From contig CAMPJN010000070.1 in the NCBI GenBank assembly GCA_946886875.1, positions 1-13,260 of the forward strand: 13,260 nt of DNA, written 5' to 3'. The notes beneath the pieces are model-generated. The model did no database searches. It saw nothing but the letters and a program-made list of their open reading frames with translations, and was not told the origin of the DNA. Of the stretch, positions 6,092-13,055 are shown piece by piece. Source of the DNA: an uncultured Pseudomonas sp. Its GTDB lineage: Bacteria; Pseudomonadota; Gammaproteobacteria; Pseudomonadales; Pseudomonadaceae. The first letter of the stretch is position 1. Each line of letters opens with the position of its first letter. The position numbers and the translations under genes were made by a program.

Positions 6092-6706
6092 TCAGGAAAT
6101 GGGCGAGTATCCGGTTGCCTGCACGCTGCGCTGCAGCGCCAGACAATCCTCGGCGAAGTGATCGGTCAACTCCGGCCAGGGGTTCGCCGCGAGGTTGACC
6201 AGCACGCTGTAGGCGCCTGCCGCTCGCGCGCATTCGAGGTCGTAGCGATAATCGCCGACCATCACCAGTTCGCTCGGCGCCACCTGCCAGCGTTCGGCCA
6301 GGTGCAACAGACCACCGGGGTGCGGCTTGGGCGGCGCCTCGTCGCGACCGAGAATGTCATCGCTGGCGAAGCAGTCGCCCAGGCCGATGGCCTGCAGGGT
6401 CACCAGCGCCAGTTCACGGGCGTTACGGGTGAGGATGCCGAGCCGGCAACCGCGCCCATGCAGCTCACGCACCAAATCCACGGCGCCGCTTGCCGCTTGC
6501 GCGGCCACCGCCAGTTCGCGTTCATGCTCCAGTAGCCAGGCGTGCTTGGCCGCGGCCACTTCGACGGGCAAGGCGGCGAGGTGCTGGAGGATGTCGTCGC
6601 TCGGTGGAATTTCCAGCGCCCGCTTGATCGCCTCGAAGTCATGTACCGCCAGGGTCAGGGTGCCGTCCATATCGAACACCCAATGGCGTGCGCCGTGCAG
6701 TTTCAC
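6092..6706 (-). CDS. HAD-superfamily (subfamily IA) phosphatase
   Basis: A 204-residue phosphoglycolate-phosphatase-like hydrolase. All four HAD motifs are present: DMDGT (12-16, nucleophile D12), ILTRN with T93, K127 in PPKPHP, and GDYRYD (151-156) for magnesium. A helical cap lies between motifs I and II (about 20-80). The substrate cannot be read from sequence; small phosphorylated metabolites are usual. The longest frame begins at TTG (6712), but I chose the GTG at 6706 because GAGGA lies 6 bases upstream and the GTG overlaps the TGA of the thioesterase gene as GTGA, the same 4-base junction as the other genes of this operon. No signal peptide, so cytoplasmic. Confidence 0.88.
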   Translation of the reverse strand: MKLHGARHWVFDMDGTLTLAVHDFEAIKRALEIPPSDDILQHLAALPVEVAAAKHAWLLEHERELAVAAQAASGAVDLVRELHGRGCRLGILTRNARELALVTLQAIGLGDCFASDDILGRDEAPPKPHPGGLLHLAERWQVAPSELVMVGDYRYDLECARAAGAYSVLVNLAANPWPELTDHFAEDCLALQRSVQATGYSPIS

Positions 6707-7572
6707 TTCCAATCCTCACGGATTCGGGTCAGGCCTTCCTGGGCCACCGAGGCGACCAACTGGCCCTGGCGGTTGAAGATGCTGCCGCGGGAGAAGCCGC
6801 GGGCATTGCCGGCCCAGGGGCTGTCCATGGCGTAGAGCAGCCAGTCGTCCATACGCAGATTGGCGTGGAACCACAACGAGTGGTCGAGGCTGGCGACCTG
6901 CATGAACTTCTGGAACACCGACACGCCATGGGGCTGCATCGAGGTGGTCAGCAGGTTGAAGTCGCTGGCGTAGGCGAGCAGCAGTTTGTGCAGTTGCGGC
7001 TCGTCCGGCAGCTCGCCGGCGGCGCGGAACCAGACATATTTCACCGGCTCGCACGGCTCGGGGGCGAAGGGGTTGATCCGCGTCACCGGGCGGATTTCGA
7101 TGGGTTTTTCGCTGGTCGCGCGCTCGCGCATGCGCTCGGGAATCATCGCCTCGACCATGCGCGCCAACTCGGTTTCCGACTTCAGTTCTTCCGGCCCCGG
7201 CACTTCGGGCATGCTGTTCTGGTGATGGAAACCTTCTTCGTCGACCTGGAAGGAGGCGCTGCAGGTGAAGATCGGCTTACCCTTCTGGATCGCCGTTACC
7301 CGTCGGGTGCTGAAGCTGCCGCCATCGCGCACCCGGTCGACCTGATAGACCACCGGCAGACCGGCATCGCCGGGGCGCAGGAAATAACCGTGCATCGAGT
7401 GCACATGGCGCTCCGGATCGATCGTCTGGCTGGCCGCCGAGACGCACTGACCCAACACCTGGCCGCCGAACAACTGGCGAAAGCCCAGATCCTGGCTGAC
7501 ACCGCGGAACAGGTTCTCCTCGATGGTTTCCAGGGTCAGCAAGGCAACCAGTTGATCCAGTACCTGACTCAT
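6703..7572 (-). CDS. tesB: Acyl-CoA thioesterase II (TesB type)
   Basis: A 289-residue double-hotdog thioesterase that hydrolyses medium- to long-chain acyl-CoA to free fatty acid and CoA. The N-terminal hotdog covers about residues 10-115 (FGGQVLGQ, HSMHGYFLRPGD, GGSFSTRRVTAIQ) and the C-terminal one about 170-286. The catalytic residues align with those of E. coli TesB (Asp204, Thr228, Gln278) as D204 in ASDFN, S228 in SLDHSLWFH and Q278 in VAQEG; serine replaces threonine. Length is close to the 286 of E. coli TesB. The start overlaps the stop codon of the SagB-type gene as ATGA, and its stop overlaps the GTG of the HAD gene, so translation is probably coupled in both directions. No export signal, so cytoplasmic. 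Its likely role is acyl-CoA pool control or salvage; the operon context does not narrow this. Confidence 0.95.
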   Translation of the reverse strand: MSQVLDQLVALLTLETIEENLFRGVSQDLGFRQLFGGQVLGQCVSAASQTIDPERHVHSMHGYFLRPGDAGLPVVYQVDRVRDGGSFSTRRVTAIQKGKPIFTCSASFQVDEEGFHHQNSMPEVPGPEELKSETELARMVEAMIPERMRERATSEKPIEIRPVTRINPFAPEPCEPVKYVWFRAAGELPDEPQLHKLLLAYASDFNLLTTSMQPHGVSVFQKFMQVASLDHSLWFHANLRMDDWLLYAMDSPWAGNARGFSRGSIFNRQGQLVASVAQEGLTRIREDWK

Positions 7573-9194
7573 TGAGCATCTCCTCGTACCGCGAGGTTTC
7601 GCGGCAAACGTAATTCGGGATAGGCCGGCAGGGAAGACAAACGCTCATCCCATACCGCACGGCCAAGGGTGAAATGGTAAAGGCTTTGCCAGCGGCTGTC
7701 GGCAACGCCGAGCAATTCATGCACGGAATCGTCGAAATAACAGCCGATGCCGGTGGCCGACAACCCCGCTGCTTCGGCTTCCAGGTACAACAATTGGCCG
7801 ATCTGCCCGCATTCCCAATACAGCCGCGGGTAACGCCAGGCGCCATCCTGCAACGCGCTATCGAAGCGACTAAGCATGGCCACGGCCAGACAACCGTCGC
7901 TGGCGATGTCCTGGCCGCAGGAGAGAAATTCCGCCAGGCCACGGGCATCGCCTTGCAACAGGCGATACAGCGGCAGCTGAGCATGCGCTCGCTGCCAGAG
8001 AAAATCCTCGCGCAGCCCGCTCTGCACCTGACCATCGCAGCGCGCCAGCCAGTACAACCCAGGTTCCAGCCCCTGCACGCGGTGGACGAACAGCAGCAAG
8101 TCGACCTGCGCCGGCTCGCCGCTTAGCGCCAAAGGCACCGGCGAATTGTGCGGCAACAGCCGGTGCAACCAGGCATGCAGCAGATCGACATGGATGCCGC
8201 TTCTGCCATCCATGGCCTGGGCGCTGCGCCGCCGATGCAGGATCGGCCGCAGCGGCAGACCGGGATTATCCGCCTGCAAATGCCCCGGGGCACTCAGCCA
8301 GGGTTCGCCGGGCAAAGCCAGGGCGCGACACAGTTGCTGAATGCGCGCCAGTTCCGGCCAGTCGCGGTACTGGCGCGACAGACGATTCGGTTCGCCGCTC
8401 AACGGCAATGCCGCCAAACCTTCGAGCAGGCTGTCGGGCAGCGCGAATTCCTCGGTTTGCGGCGGGCCTATCCAGAGCAGGCAATCGATATGCTCGGCCT
8501 CGTGAAAACCCTCGCGATTCACGCCGAATATGCCATCCAACTGCGCCTCGGCCACGCCGCGCAGCAAATGCACCTGCCAGCCCAGGCAACTGGCGGCAAT
8601 CGCCACGGCGGCCTGGGCATGGCCCAAGTCGTGATGGCAATAACGGTAGGCGCGCTCGCCGTATTTCCAGGCCTCGCGCCAGGCGATGCTCGACAGCGCC
8701 AGGAGCAAGCCGCCCGCCGGTAACGCCTGGCTCAGTTGCGCAGCCAGAGGCACAGGCAGCTCGGCGCGCACCTCCAGCACATGGTCATCGGCGCTGTAGT
8801 GGGCGAGCAAGGCGCGCTCTTCCAGGCCGCCCGCCGGCAACAATAGGTAAGCCTCGGTCGGGTGCAGATTGCCCGACGACGGATTGACCCGCAGTGCCCA
8901 GCGACTGCCGCCGGCCTCCTTCCAGGCCGACAGCGCCAGGCTGTCGTACAGCAGTTGCGAGACGTTGGCGCGATCCAACGCCGCCGGGGCTCCGAGGGGC
9001 GCGGCGAACACCGCGTCATAGGCCGGCGACTGTTCCAGCGGGCGCTGCCAAAGTTCGATCAGTCGCGCGCCCTGATAACGCCGGAACGGCGCCGGCTGGG
9101 TCGCCCAGTCCAACTGACCCGGCCCGGGGGCAAAGTTCTGCGGCTGATGTTTGCTGAGTTGATGGTAGGCGCGCACGCCCTGCTCCCGATTCAT
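7569..9194 (-). CDS. SagB/ThcOx-type dehydrogenase with two tandem nitroreductase domains
   Basis: A 541-residue flavin-dependent nitroreductase-fold protein of the SagB family. Residue numbers below count from the alternative ATG at 9209, five residues longer. The first domain spans about 80-250 (RVNPSSGNLHPTEAYLL at 107-123; KYGERAYRYCHHDLGHA at 182-198). The second spans about 320-520 (RRRSAQAM, RYPRLYWECGQIGQLLYLEA, GLSATGIGCYFDD). Such proteins bind FMN; SagB members oxidise azoline rings to azoles during peptide maturation, but many homologues stand alone with unknown substrates. No YcaO cyclodehydratase, SagC-like gene or precursor peptide is visible nearby, so I do not claim peptide modification. 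I chose the ATG at 9194 because it overlaps the GNAT stop as ATGA. The 3' end overlaps tesB the same way. Family call is solid; substrate unknown. Confidence 0.85.
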   Translation of the reverse strand: MNREQGVRAYHQLSKHQPQNFAPGPGQLDWATQPAPFRRYQGARLIELWQRPLEQSPAYDAVFAAPLGAPAALDRANVSQLLYDSLALSAWKEAGGSRWALRVNPSSGNLHPTEAYLLLPAGGLEERALLAHYSADDHVLEVRAELPVPLAAQLSQALPAGGLLLALSSIAWREAWKYGERAYRYCHHDLGHAQAAVAIAASCLGWQVHLLRGVAEAQLDGIFGVNREGFHEAEHIDCLLWIGPPQTEEFALPDSLLEGLAALPLSGEPNRLSRQYRDWPELARIQQLCRALALPGEPWLSAPGHLQADNPGLPLRPILHRRRSAQAMDGRSGIHVDLLHAWLHRLLPHNSPVPLALSGEPAQVDLLLFVHRVQGLEPGLYWLARCDGQVQSGLREDFLWQRAHAQLPLYRLLQGDARGLAEFLSCGQDIASDGCLAVAMLSRFDSALQDGAWRYPRLYWECGQIGQLLYLEAEAAGLSATGIGCYFDDSVHELLGVADSRWQSLYHFTLGRAVWDERLSSLPAYPELRLPRNLAVRGDAQ

Positions 9195-9754
9195 TGCCCG
9201 GCCCGCCATTCGTTATGTCGCAGGCGATACAGCACATGCCGGCGCAGAGCATGACCTGGCGGCAGTCGGGGATGGTCGAAATCCTCGGCAGGGGCGGGCC
9301 GCATGCCAATCGCTTGCATCACCCGTTGCGACGGCAGGTTATCCCGCGCGGTGAAAGCGACTATCTGTTCCAGGCCGATCCGCTCGAAGGCGCAGGCCAG
9401 GGCCGCACGCGCCGCTTCGCTGGCAAAGCCCTGACCCCAATGCTCATAGCTCAGGCGCCAGGCGATCTCCACCGCGGGGCCGAAAGGCGCCTCGAAGCCG
9501 ATATGGCCAATACCGGTGAAGCCAATAAAGGCGCCATTGTCCTTGCGCTGCAAGGCCCACACGCCAAAGCCATGCTCGGCGAAATGCCGGCGAAAGCGCC
9601 GGATCATTGCTGCCACGTCTTCGCGGCTGTAGGGCGCGGGAAAATAACGCATCACCTGCGGGTCGGCGCAGAGCGCGGCGAAGGGCTCCAGATCCGCGGC
9701 GCGCCAGGCGCGCAACTGCAGCCGCGCGCTTTGCAATTCGATCAACTCAGCCAT
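9191..9754 (-). CDS. GNAT-family N-acetyltransferase (RimJ/RimL-like, Acetyltransf_3)
   Basis: A 187-residue acetyl-CoA-dependent acetyltransferase. It opens with a typical Acetyltransf_3 strand (ARLQLRAW, residues 10-17) and has an AREA-like region DPQVMRYFPAPYS (31-43). The acetyl-CoA loop HWGQGFASEA lies at 105-114, and NLPSQRVMQAIGM at 139-151 is the usual C-terminal helix that caps the cofactor. The acceptor (ribosomal protein N-terminus, other protein or small molecule) cannot be read from sequence. A GTG at 9760 gives a longer frame, but the ATG at 9754 has GGAG 5 bases upstream and is the better start. It is the first gene of the four-gene minus-strand operon and is divergent from the deacetylase-like gene, an acetyltransferase beside a deacetylase. 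Confidence 0.87.
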   Translation of the reverse strand: MAELIELQSARLQLRAWRAADLEPFAALCADPQVMRYFPAPYSREDVAAMIRRFRRHFAEHGFGVWALQRKDNGAFIGFTGIGHIGFEAPFGPAVEIAWRLSYEHWGQGFASEAARAALACAFERIGLEQIVAFTARDNLPSQRVMQAIGMRPAPAEDFDHPRLPPGHALRRHVLYRLRHNEWRAGQ

Positions 9755-9836
9755 TGTCACTCCGCTTGAGCAGGGCCAGCCAGCACCGCCATACTCGGGC
9801 GCCGCACGATTCAGTTTACTTACAGGGCCCTAGTGT
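9755..9836. promoter_or_regulatory. Divergent intergenic region between the GNAT operon and the deacetylase-like gene
   Basis: These 82 bases must carry the start signals of both directions, unless a promoter lies inside a neighbouring gene. The only less GC-rich stretch is near 9808-9824, just before the deacetylase-like start. I see no convincing paired -35/-10 boxes, so no promoter is assigned; the region is reported because the layout implies shared control. Confidence 0.4.
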
Positions 9837-10757
9837 ATGCGCCTGCCGCTGGTCTATCACGACGACTACAGCCCGCCCTTCCCGGCGGCGCACCGTTTCC
9901 CCATGGATAAATTCCGCCTGCTGCGCGACCACCTGGTGGGCAGCGGCCTGACCCGCGACGCCGAGCTGCTGCGCCCCGAACTCTGCCCTGAGGATATTCT
10001 CGCCTTGAGCCATTGCCCGGCCTATATCGAGCGTTTTCGCAGCGGCGAGCTGGCCCACGAGGAACAACGCCGCCTCGGCTTGCCCTGGAGCGAGGCCCTG
10101 GCCCGGCGTACCGTCCGCGCCGTCGGCGGTTCGCTGCTAGCCGCCGAACAGGCTCTCAAACATGGTTTGGCCTGTCATCTGGCCGGCGGCACTCACCATG
10201 CGCATTACGATCACCCGGCCGGTTTCTGCATCTTCAACGACCTGGCGGTGATCAGCCAGTACCTGCTGCAAAGCGGCAAAGCCCAGCGCGTGCTGATATT
10301 CGATTGCGACGTGCATCAGGGCGACGGCACCGCCCGCCTGCTGGCCGACACCCCGGAGGCGATCACCGTCTCCCTGCATTGCGAGAAGAACTTCCCCGCG
10401 CGCAAGGCGCAAAGCGACTGGGACATCCCGCTACCCATGGGCATGGGCGATGCGGACTATTTGCAGGTGGTGGACGATGCGCTCAACTACCTGCTGCCGC
10501 TGTACCAACCGGATATCGTCCTCTACGACGCCGGCGTCGATGTCCATCGCGACGATGCCCTGGGCTACCTGCAACTGACCGACGCCGGCGTCGCCGCCCG
10601 CGATACTGCGGTACTCAACCACTGCCTGGGCCGCGACATCCCCGTGGTCGGCCTGATCGGCGGCGGCTACGACAAAGACCGCCAGGCCCTGGCACAGCGC
10701 CATGGCATTCTCCATCACAGCGCGGCCAGGGTCTGGCGTGAGCGGGGGTTGGGCTAA
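9837..10757 (+). CDS. Histone-deacetylase-superfamily metal-dependent deacetylase
   Basis: A 306-residue member of the HDAC/AcuC/acetylpolyamine amidohydrolase superfamily, which removes acetyl groups from amines using a catalytic zinc. The tandem histidines are H120-H121 in GGTHHAHYDHPAGFC. Zinc ligands are D158 and H160 in DCDVHQGDGT and D235 in DAGVDVHRDD. The transition-state tyrosine is Y278 in IGGGYD. All key residues are intact and the protein is full length. The N-terminus LPLVYHDDYSPPFPAAHRFP is typical of the bacterial branch, supporting the ATG at 9837; the ribosome binding site (AGGG) is modest. Bacterial substrates include acetylated proteins, acetoin-related enzymes and polyamines; which applies here is unknown. 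It ends 14 bases from the convergent cupin gene with no obvious terminator between. Confidence 0.92.
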   Translation: MRLPLVYHDDYSPPFPAAHRFPMDKFRLLRDHLVGSGLTRDAELLRPELCPEDILALSHCPAYIERFRSGELAHEEQRRLGLPWSEALARRTVRAVGGSLLAAEQALKHGLACHLAGGTHHAHYDHPAGFCIFNDLAVISQYLLQSGKAQRVLIFDCDVHQGDGTARLLADTPEAITVSLHCEKNFPARKAQSDWDIPLPMGMGDADYLQVVDDALNYLLPLYQPDIVLYDAGVDVHRDDALGYLQLTDAGVAARDTAVLNHCLGRDIPVVGLIGGGYDKDRQALAQRHGILHHSAARVWRERGLG

Positions 10758-10771
10758 GGCGGGTGCCACGG

Positions 10772-11206
10772 CTAGTCGCTGTCGGGCTCCTGCACCTTGG
10801 TACTGAGCGGCAGTCCCTGGCTATTGGCATAGAACACCAGCAGCTCGACCGGCTGTTCGGTGGTGTAGCCGCGGTGGGGGATGCCTACCAGTTCGGCCAG
10901 GGTATCGCCGGCTTGCAGCACGAGTTTGTCGGTGCTGTTCTGCTTTTCGACGAACAGCACGCCGCTCAGCACATAACCGACATTCACCACTGCATGGGTA
11001 TGCCAGGCCAGTGTGGTATGGGCGGGAATGCTGAATTTCACCAGGGTCGGTTCGGGCTGCCCGCCGGAATAGGCCTGATAGGGCGTGCCGTCCCAGGATT
11101 GGCTGGTCTGTAACAGCGTCTCGACTTTCACCGCCTCCGCGGCCAGGGCGATAGGCGACAGGCATTGCAAAAGCCCGGCGAATAGAAGCAACAGGGACGC
11201 GCGCAT
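10772..11206 (-). CDS. Exported cupin-domain protein
   Basis: A 144-residue protein with a signal peptide (positive MRAS, hydrophobic LLLLFAGLLQCLSPIALA, likely cleavage after A22 or A23) and one small cupin barrel (about 50-130). The first cupin motif is WHTHAVVNVGYVLSG, with H69 and H71 as metal ligands and N75 where classical cupins have Glu. The second motif contains GDTLAELVGIPH with H111. It therefore likely binds a metal in the periplasm. The function of such single-domain periplasmic cupins is mostly unknown. The frame is open up to 11476, but the ATG at 11206 is chosen because it begins a clear signal peptide and has GGAA 5 bases before it. A perfect 6-bp hairpin (11240-11257) lies in its leader. 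Confidence 0.85.
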   Translation of the reverse strand: MRASLLLLFAGLLQCLSPIALAAEAVKVETLLQTSQSWDGTPYQAYSGGQPEPTLVKFSIPAHTTLAWHTHAVVNVGYVLSGVLFVEKQNSTDKLVLQAGDTLAELVGIPHRGYTTEQPVELLVFYANSQGLPLSTKVQEPDSD

Positions 11207-11239
11207 AGGTTTCCGATCTCGGTGATGGCGTATGGGCAT

Positions 11240-11257
11240 GAGGGTTTTGCGACCCTC
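11240..11257. promoter_or_regulatory. Short perfect inverted repeat in the cupin leader
   Basis: GAGGGT and ACCCTC flank a 6-base spacer (TTTGCG), 34 bases upstream of the cupin start. It could be an operator or an mRNA hairpin; nothing else distinguishes it. Confidence 0.25.
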
Positions 11258-11398
11258 GCCAGCAGCAGTATGGTCGGCACCGCGCAAATGCCCAGCCAAT
11301 CCGGCCACTTTCTCTTTGGCTGATCGCTGCAAACCGCTGGGCTGGGCCCGGCTATGCCCGTGAAAACGGCCGGCTAACAAAGGAATTCCGTACTTTTC

Positions 11399-11433
11399 TT
11401 GCAACCCAAACAGCGCAAGCTGTCTAAAACAGC
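11399..11433 (+). promoter_or_regulatory. Weak promoter candidate with inverted repeat upstream of the PhaZ-like gene
   Basis: TTGCAA (11399-11404) and TCTAAA (11423-11428) are 18 bases apart, each 4 of 6 to consensus. GCTGT-CTAAA-ACAGC (11419-11433) is a 5-5-5 inverted repeat over the -10 box, a possible small operator. The ribosome binding site AAGGA (11452-11456) follows. Confidence 0.3.
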
Positions 11434-11460
11434 GGGCAGATAAAAAGGGGGAAGGAATCC

Positions 11461-12318
11461 ATGGCGACCTATACATTCACCGTCAAAGGGCTGCAGCTGA
11501 ACGTTTCCATTCGCGGCCAGGGCTCGCCGTTGCTTCTGCTCAACGGCTTGGGCGGTTTGATCCGCACCTTCGACCCCTTGCGCGATGAGCTGCTGGACTA
11601 CCAGACCATCACCTTCGATGTGCCCGGCGTCGGCAAGTCGCAAATGCCCTCCTGGCCCATGCGCCTGCCGCGCCATGCCGACCTAATCGCCGAGTTGCTC
11701 GAACAACTGGGGCTCGAGCGGGTCGATGTGTTCGGCGTGAGTTGGGGTGGCGCCTTGGCCCAGGAGTTCGCCCTACGGCACCCGGACAAGGTGCGCCGGC
11801 TGATCCTCGCGGCGACCTCGGCTGGCCCGGCAATGCTGATGAAACCGGCGGATATCCTGGCCTTCTTCGGTAAGCGCAAAAGCGTTAAGCCGCGCAAGCC
11901 CGGCAGCATCCAGCAGGCCGGCTCGCGCAATTCGGTGCAGGCGTTGCTGCGTTTCGGCGTGGTCAACGGCATGCTCACCGTCAACCCACGCGCCTATTAC
12001 CACCAGCTCGCCGCGCTGGTCGGCTGGACCAGCCTGCTGCGTTTATTCCGCTTGCGTCAGCGCACGCTGATCATCACCGGCGAACGCGACACCCTGGTGC
12101 GCTTGTACAACGCGCATATTCTGCGCAGCGCCATTCGCCACGCCCAACTGCACATTCTGCAAGGCGAAGGTCATTTTTTCGTGGTCACCAGTGCCTGGCG
12201 CACCGCCGAAGCGATTCGCGAATTTCTTGAGCAGGAGGACAGCGATGCGGAACCCGCGCCCCTGATCGCCAACCGCCTGTTCAGACCGCGCCTGTTGCAA
12301 CACCAGCAAGAAAACTAA
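11461..12318 (+). CDS. PhaZ-like alpha/beta hydrolase (intracellular PHA depolymerase relative)
   Basis: A 285-residue alpha/beta hydrolase close in layout to the intracellular medium-chain polyhydroxyalkanoate depolymerase PhaZ of pseudomonads (about 283 residues). Shared landmarks are FDVPGVGKS (53-60), GVSWGGALAQEFA (92-104), LAATSAG (116-122), LVGWTSL (186-192) and AQLHI. The catalytic triad is S94 in GVSWGG, D210 in GERDTL and H238 in GEGHFF; the oxyanion loop is LNGLGG. There is no signal peptide, so it is cytoplasmic. No PHA synthase or phasin gene is visible, so it may be a PhaZ paralogue or another esterase acting on hydroxyacyl esters. AAGGA 4 bases before the ATG supports the start. 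A 76-base gap with an imperfect hairpin precedes the chorismate mutase gene. Confidence 0.82.
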   Translation: MATYTFTVKGLQLNVSIRGQGSPLLLLNGLGGLIRTFDPLRDELLDYQTITFDVPGVGKSQMPSWPMRLPRHADLIAELLEQLGLERVDVFGVSWGGALAQEFALRHPDKVRRLILAATSAGPAMLMKPADILAFFGKRKSVKPRKPGSIQQAGSRNSVQALLRFGVVNGMLTVNPRAYYHQLAALVGWTSLLRLFRLRQRTLIITGERDTLVRLYNAHILRSAIRHAQLHILQGEGHFFVVTSAWRTAEAIREFLEQEDSDAEPAPLIANRLFRPRLLQHQQEN

Positions 12319-12328
12319 TGCTGATGTC

Positions 12329-12358
12329 ACGGGCTTGCCGACGCGCGCGCAAGTCCGT
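12329..12358 (+). terminator. Imperfect hairpin after the PhaZ-like gene
   Basis: ACGGGCTTGC (12329-12338) pairs with GCAAGTCCGT (12349-12358) with one G-T wobble around a 10-base loop, 10 bases after the stop codon. The following TTAGTTT is a poor T-tract, so termination is uncertain and readthrough into the next gene is possible. Confidence 0.4.
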
Positions 12359-12394
12359 TAGTTTCCCCGCCTTTCGCCCTCGCAAGGACAGTTC

Positions 12395-12952
12395 ATGCTC
12401 CGTTTCAGCCGATTGACGACCCTCTGCTGCGCCCTGCCCCTGACTCTGGGCCTGGCGCTGACCGCCCAAGCCGCCTCCCCATCCGTGGACAAGCTGGTGG
12501 AGCTGAGTACCCAGCGCCTGCTGCTGGCCGATCAGGTCGCCGCCAGCAAGGCGCAAACCGGCAAAGCCGTCGAGGATGCGGCGCGCGAAGCCGAACAACT
12601 GAGCCTGTTGTCCGCCCATGCGCAGACTCATCATCTGTCGCCCGAGCGGGTCGAAGCCTTTTTCCGCTGGCAGATGGAAGCCAACAAGCTGGTCCAGTAC
12701 CAACTGCTGGCCACACCGCAGGCCAGCAATGGCGAGACACCGATGGAGCTTGAGGAGATCCGCACCCAACTCAACCTGCTTAATCAGGAGCTGCTGCAAA
12801 CCCTCGCCCCGGCGCTGGCGGAATTGCAACAAGGCAATTGCAGCGAGCAGCTCTACGCCGCCATCGACGCCCAGGCCGAGCAGCAAAAGCTCGACGCCCT
12901 GCACCGCAGTGCCTTGATCCGCGCCTTCGGCGATAGCTGCCGGGGCTTCTGA
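12395..12952 (+). CDS. Periplasmic chorismate mutase, AroQ-gamma type
   Basis: A 185-residue secreted chorismate mutase, which converts chorismate to prephenate outside the cytoplasm. A signal peptide covers residues 1-26 (hydrophobic CCALPLTLGLALTAQA, cleavage at AQA-AS). The AroQ helical core shows the family pattern: STQRLLLADQVAASK with R41 and K52, VEDAAREAEQL with D61, R64 and E65, and FFRWQMEANKLVQYQ with E95, K98 and Q101, matching known active-site positions. The remaining helices (about 115-185) are the extra C-terminal segment of the gamma class. C149 and C182 are placed to form the disulfide seen in secreted mycobacterial mutase. AAGGA 6 bases before the ATG supports the start. 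No periplasmic cyclohexadienyl dehydratase gene, its usual functional partner, is visible in the window. Confidence 0.88.
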   Translation: MLRFSRLTTLCCALPLTLGLALTAQAASPSVDKLVELSTQRLLLADQVAASKAQTGKAVEDAAREAEQLSLLSAHAQTHHLSPERVEAFFRWQMEANKLVQYQLLATPQASNGETPMELEEIRTQLNLLNQELLQTLAPALAELQQGNCSEQLYAAIDAQAEQQKLDALHRSALIRAFGDSCRGF

Positions 12953-12956
12953 GACA

Positions 12957-12970
12957 GCGGGGCGCCCCGC
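12957..12970 (+). terminator. GC palindrome after the chorismate mutase gene
   Basis: GCGGGGCGCCCCGC is a perfect 14-base palindrome starting 5 bases after the stop codon. It can form a short strong GC hairpin, but only CCATCTCCTT follows, so it is a weak terminator candidate. Confidence 0.4.
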
Positions 12971-13018
12971 CCATCTCCTTAATAGCAATCTGACTTGCGC
13001 AGACTTCGACCGATCAAA

Positions 13019-13038
13019 TACTGTATACGCATACAGTT
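13019..13038 (+). promoter_or_regulatory. LexA (SOS) operator upstream of imuA
   Basis: The core CTGTATACGCATACAG (13021-13036) has perfect CTGT and ACAG half-sites 8 bases apart, and the flanks extend the match to the 20-base E. coli-type SOS box. A possible -35 (TTGCGC, 12995-13000) precedes it with the -10 region inside the box, so LexA would block the promoter directly. The downstream gene is an SOS mutagenesis gene, which supports the call. Confidence 0.9.
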
Positions 13039-13055
13039 AACTTGAAGTCGCCGCC

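Noticed and set aside
6688..7575. 295-codon plus-strand frame
   Set aside because: Antisense to tesB, whose active-site residues and length are intact; an effect of codon bias.
7569..9194. Azole-containing peptide biosynthesis cluster
   Set aside because: No YcaO cyclodehydratase, SagC-like gene, transporter or precursor peptide is visible. The SagB-type gene alone is not enough.
11207..11476. N-terminal extension of the cupin frame up to 11476
   Set aside because: The extension has no family resemblance and would bury a clear signal peptide that starts at 11206. It also overlaps the PhaZ-like start.
12281..12988. 235-codon minus-strand frame
   Set aside because: Antisense to the chorismate mutase, which has a signal peptide, ribosome binding site and active-site pattern.
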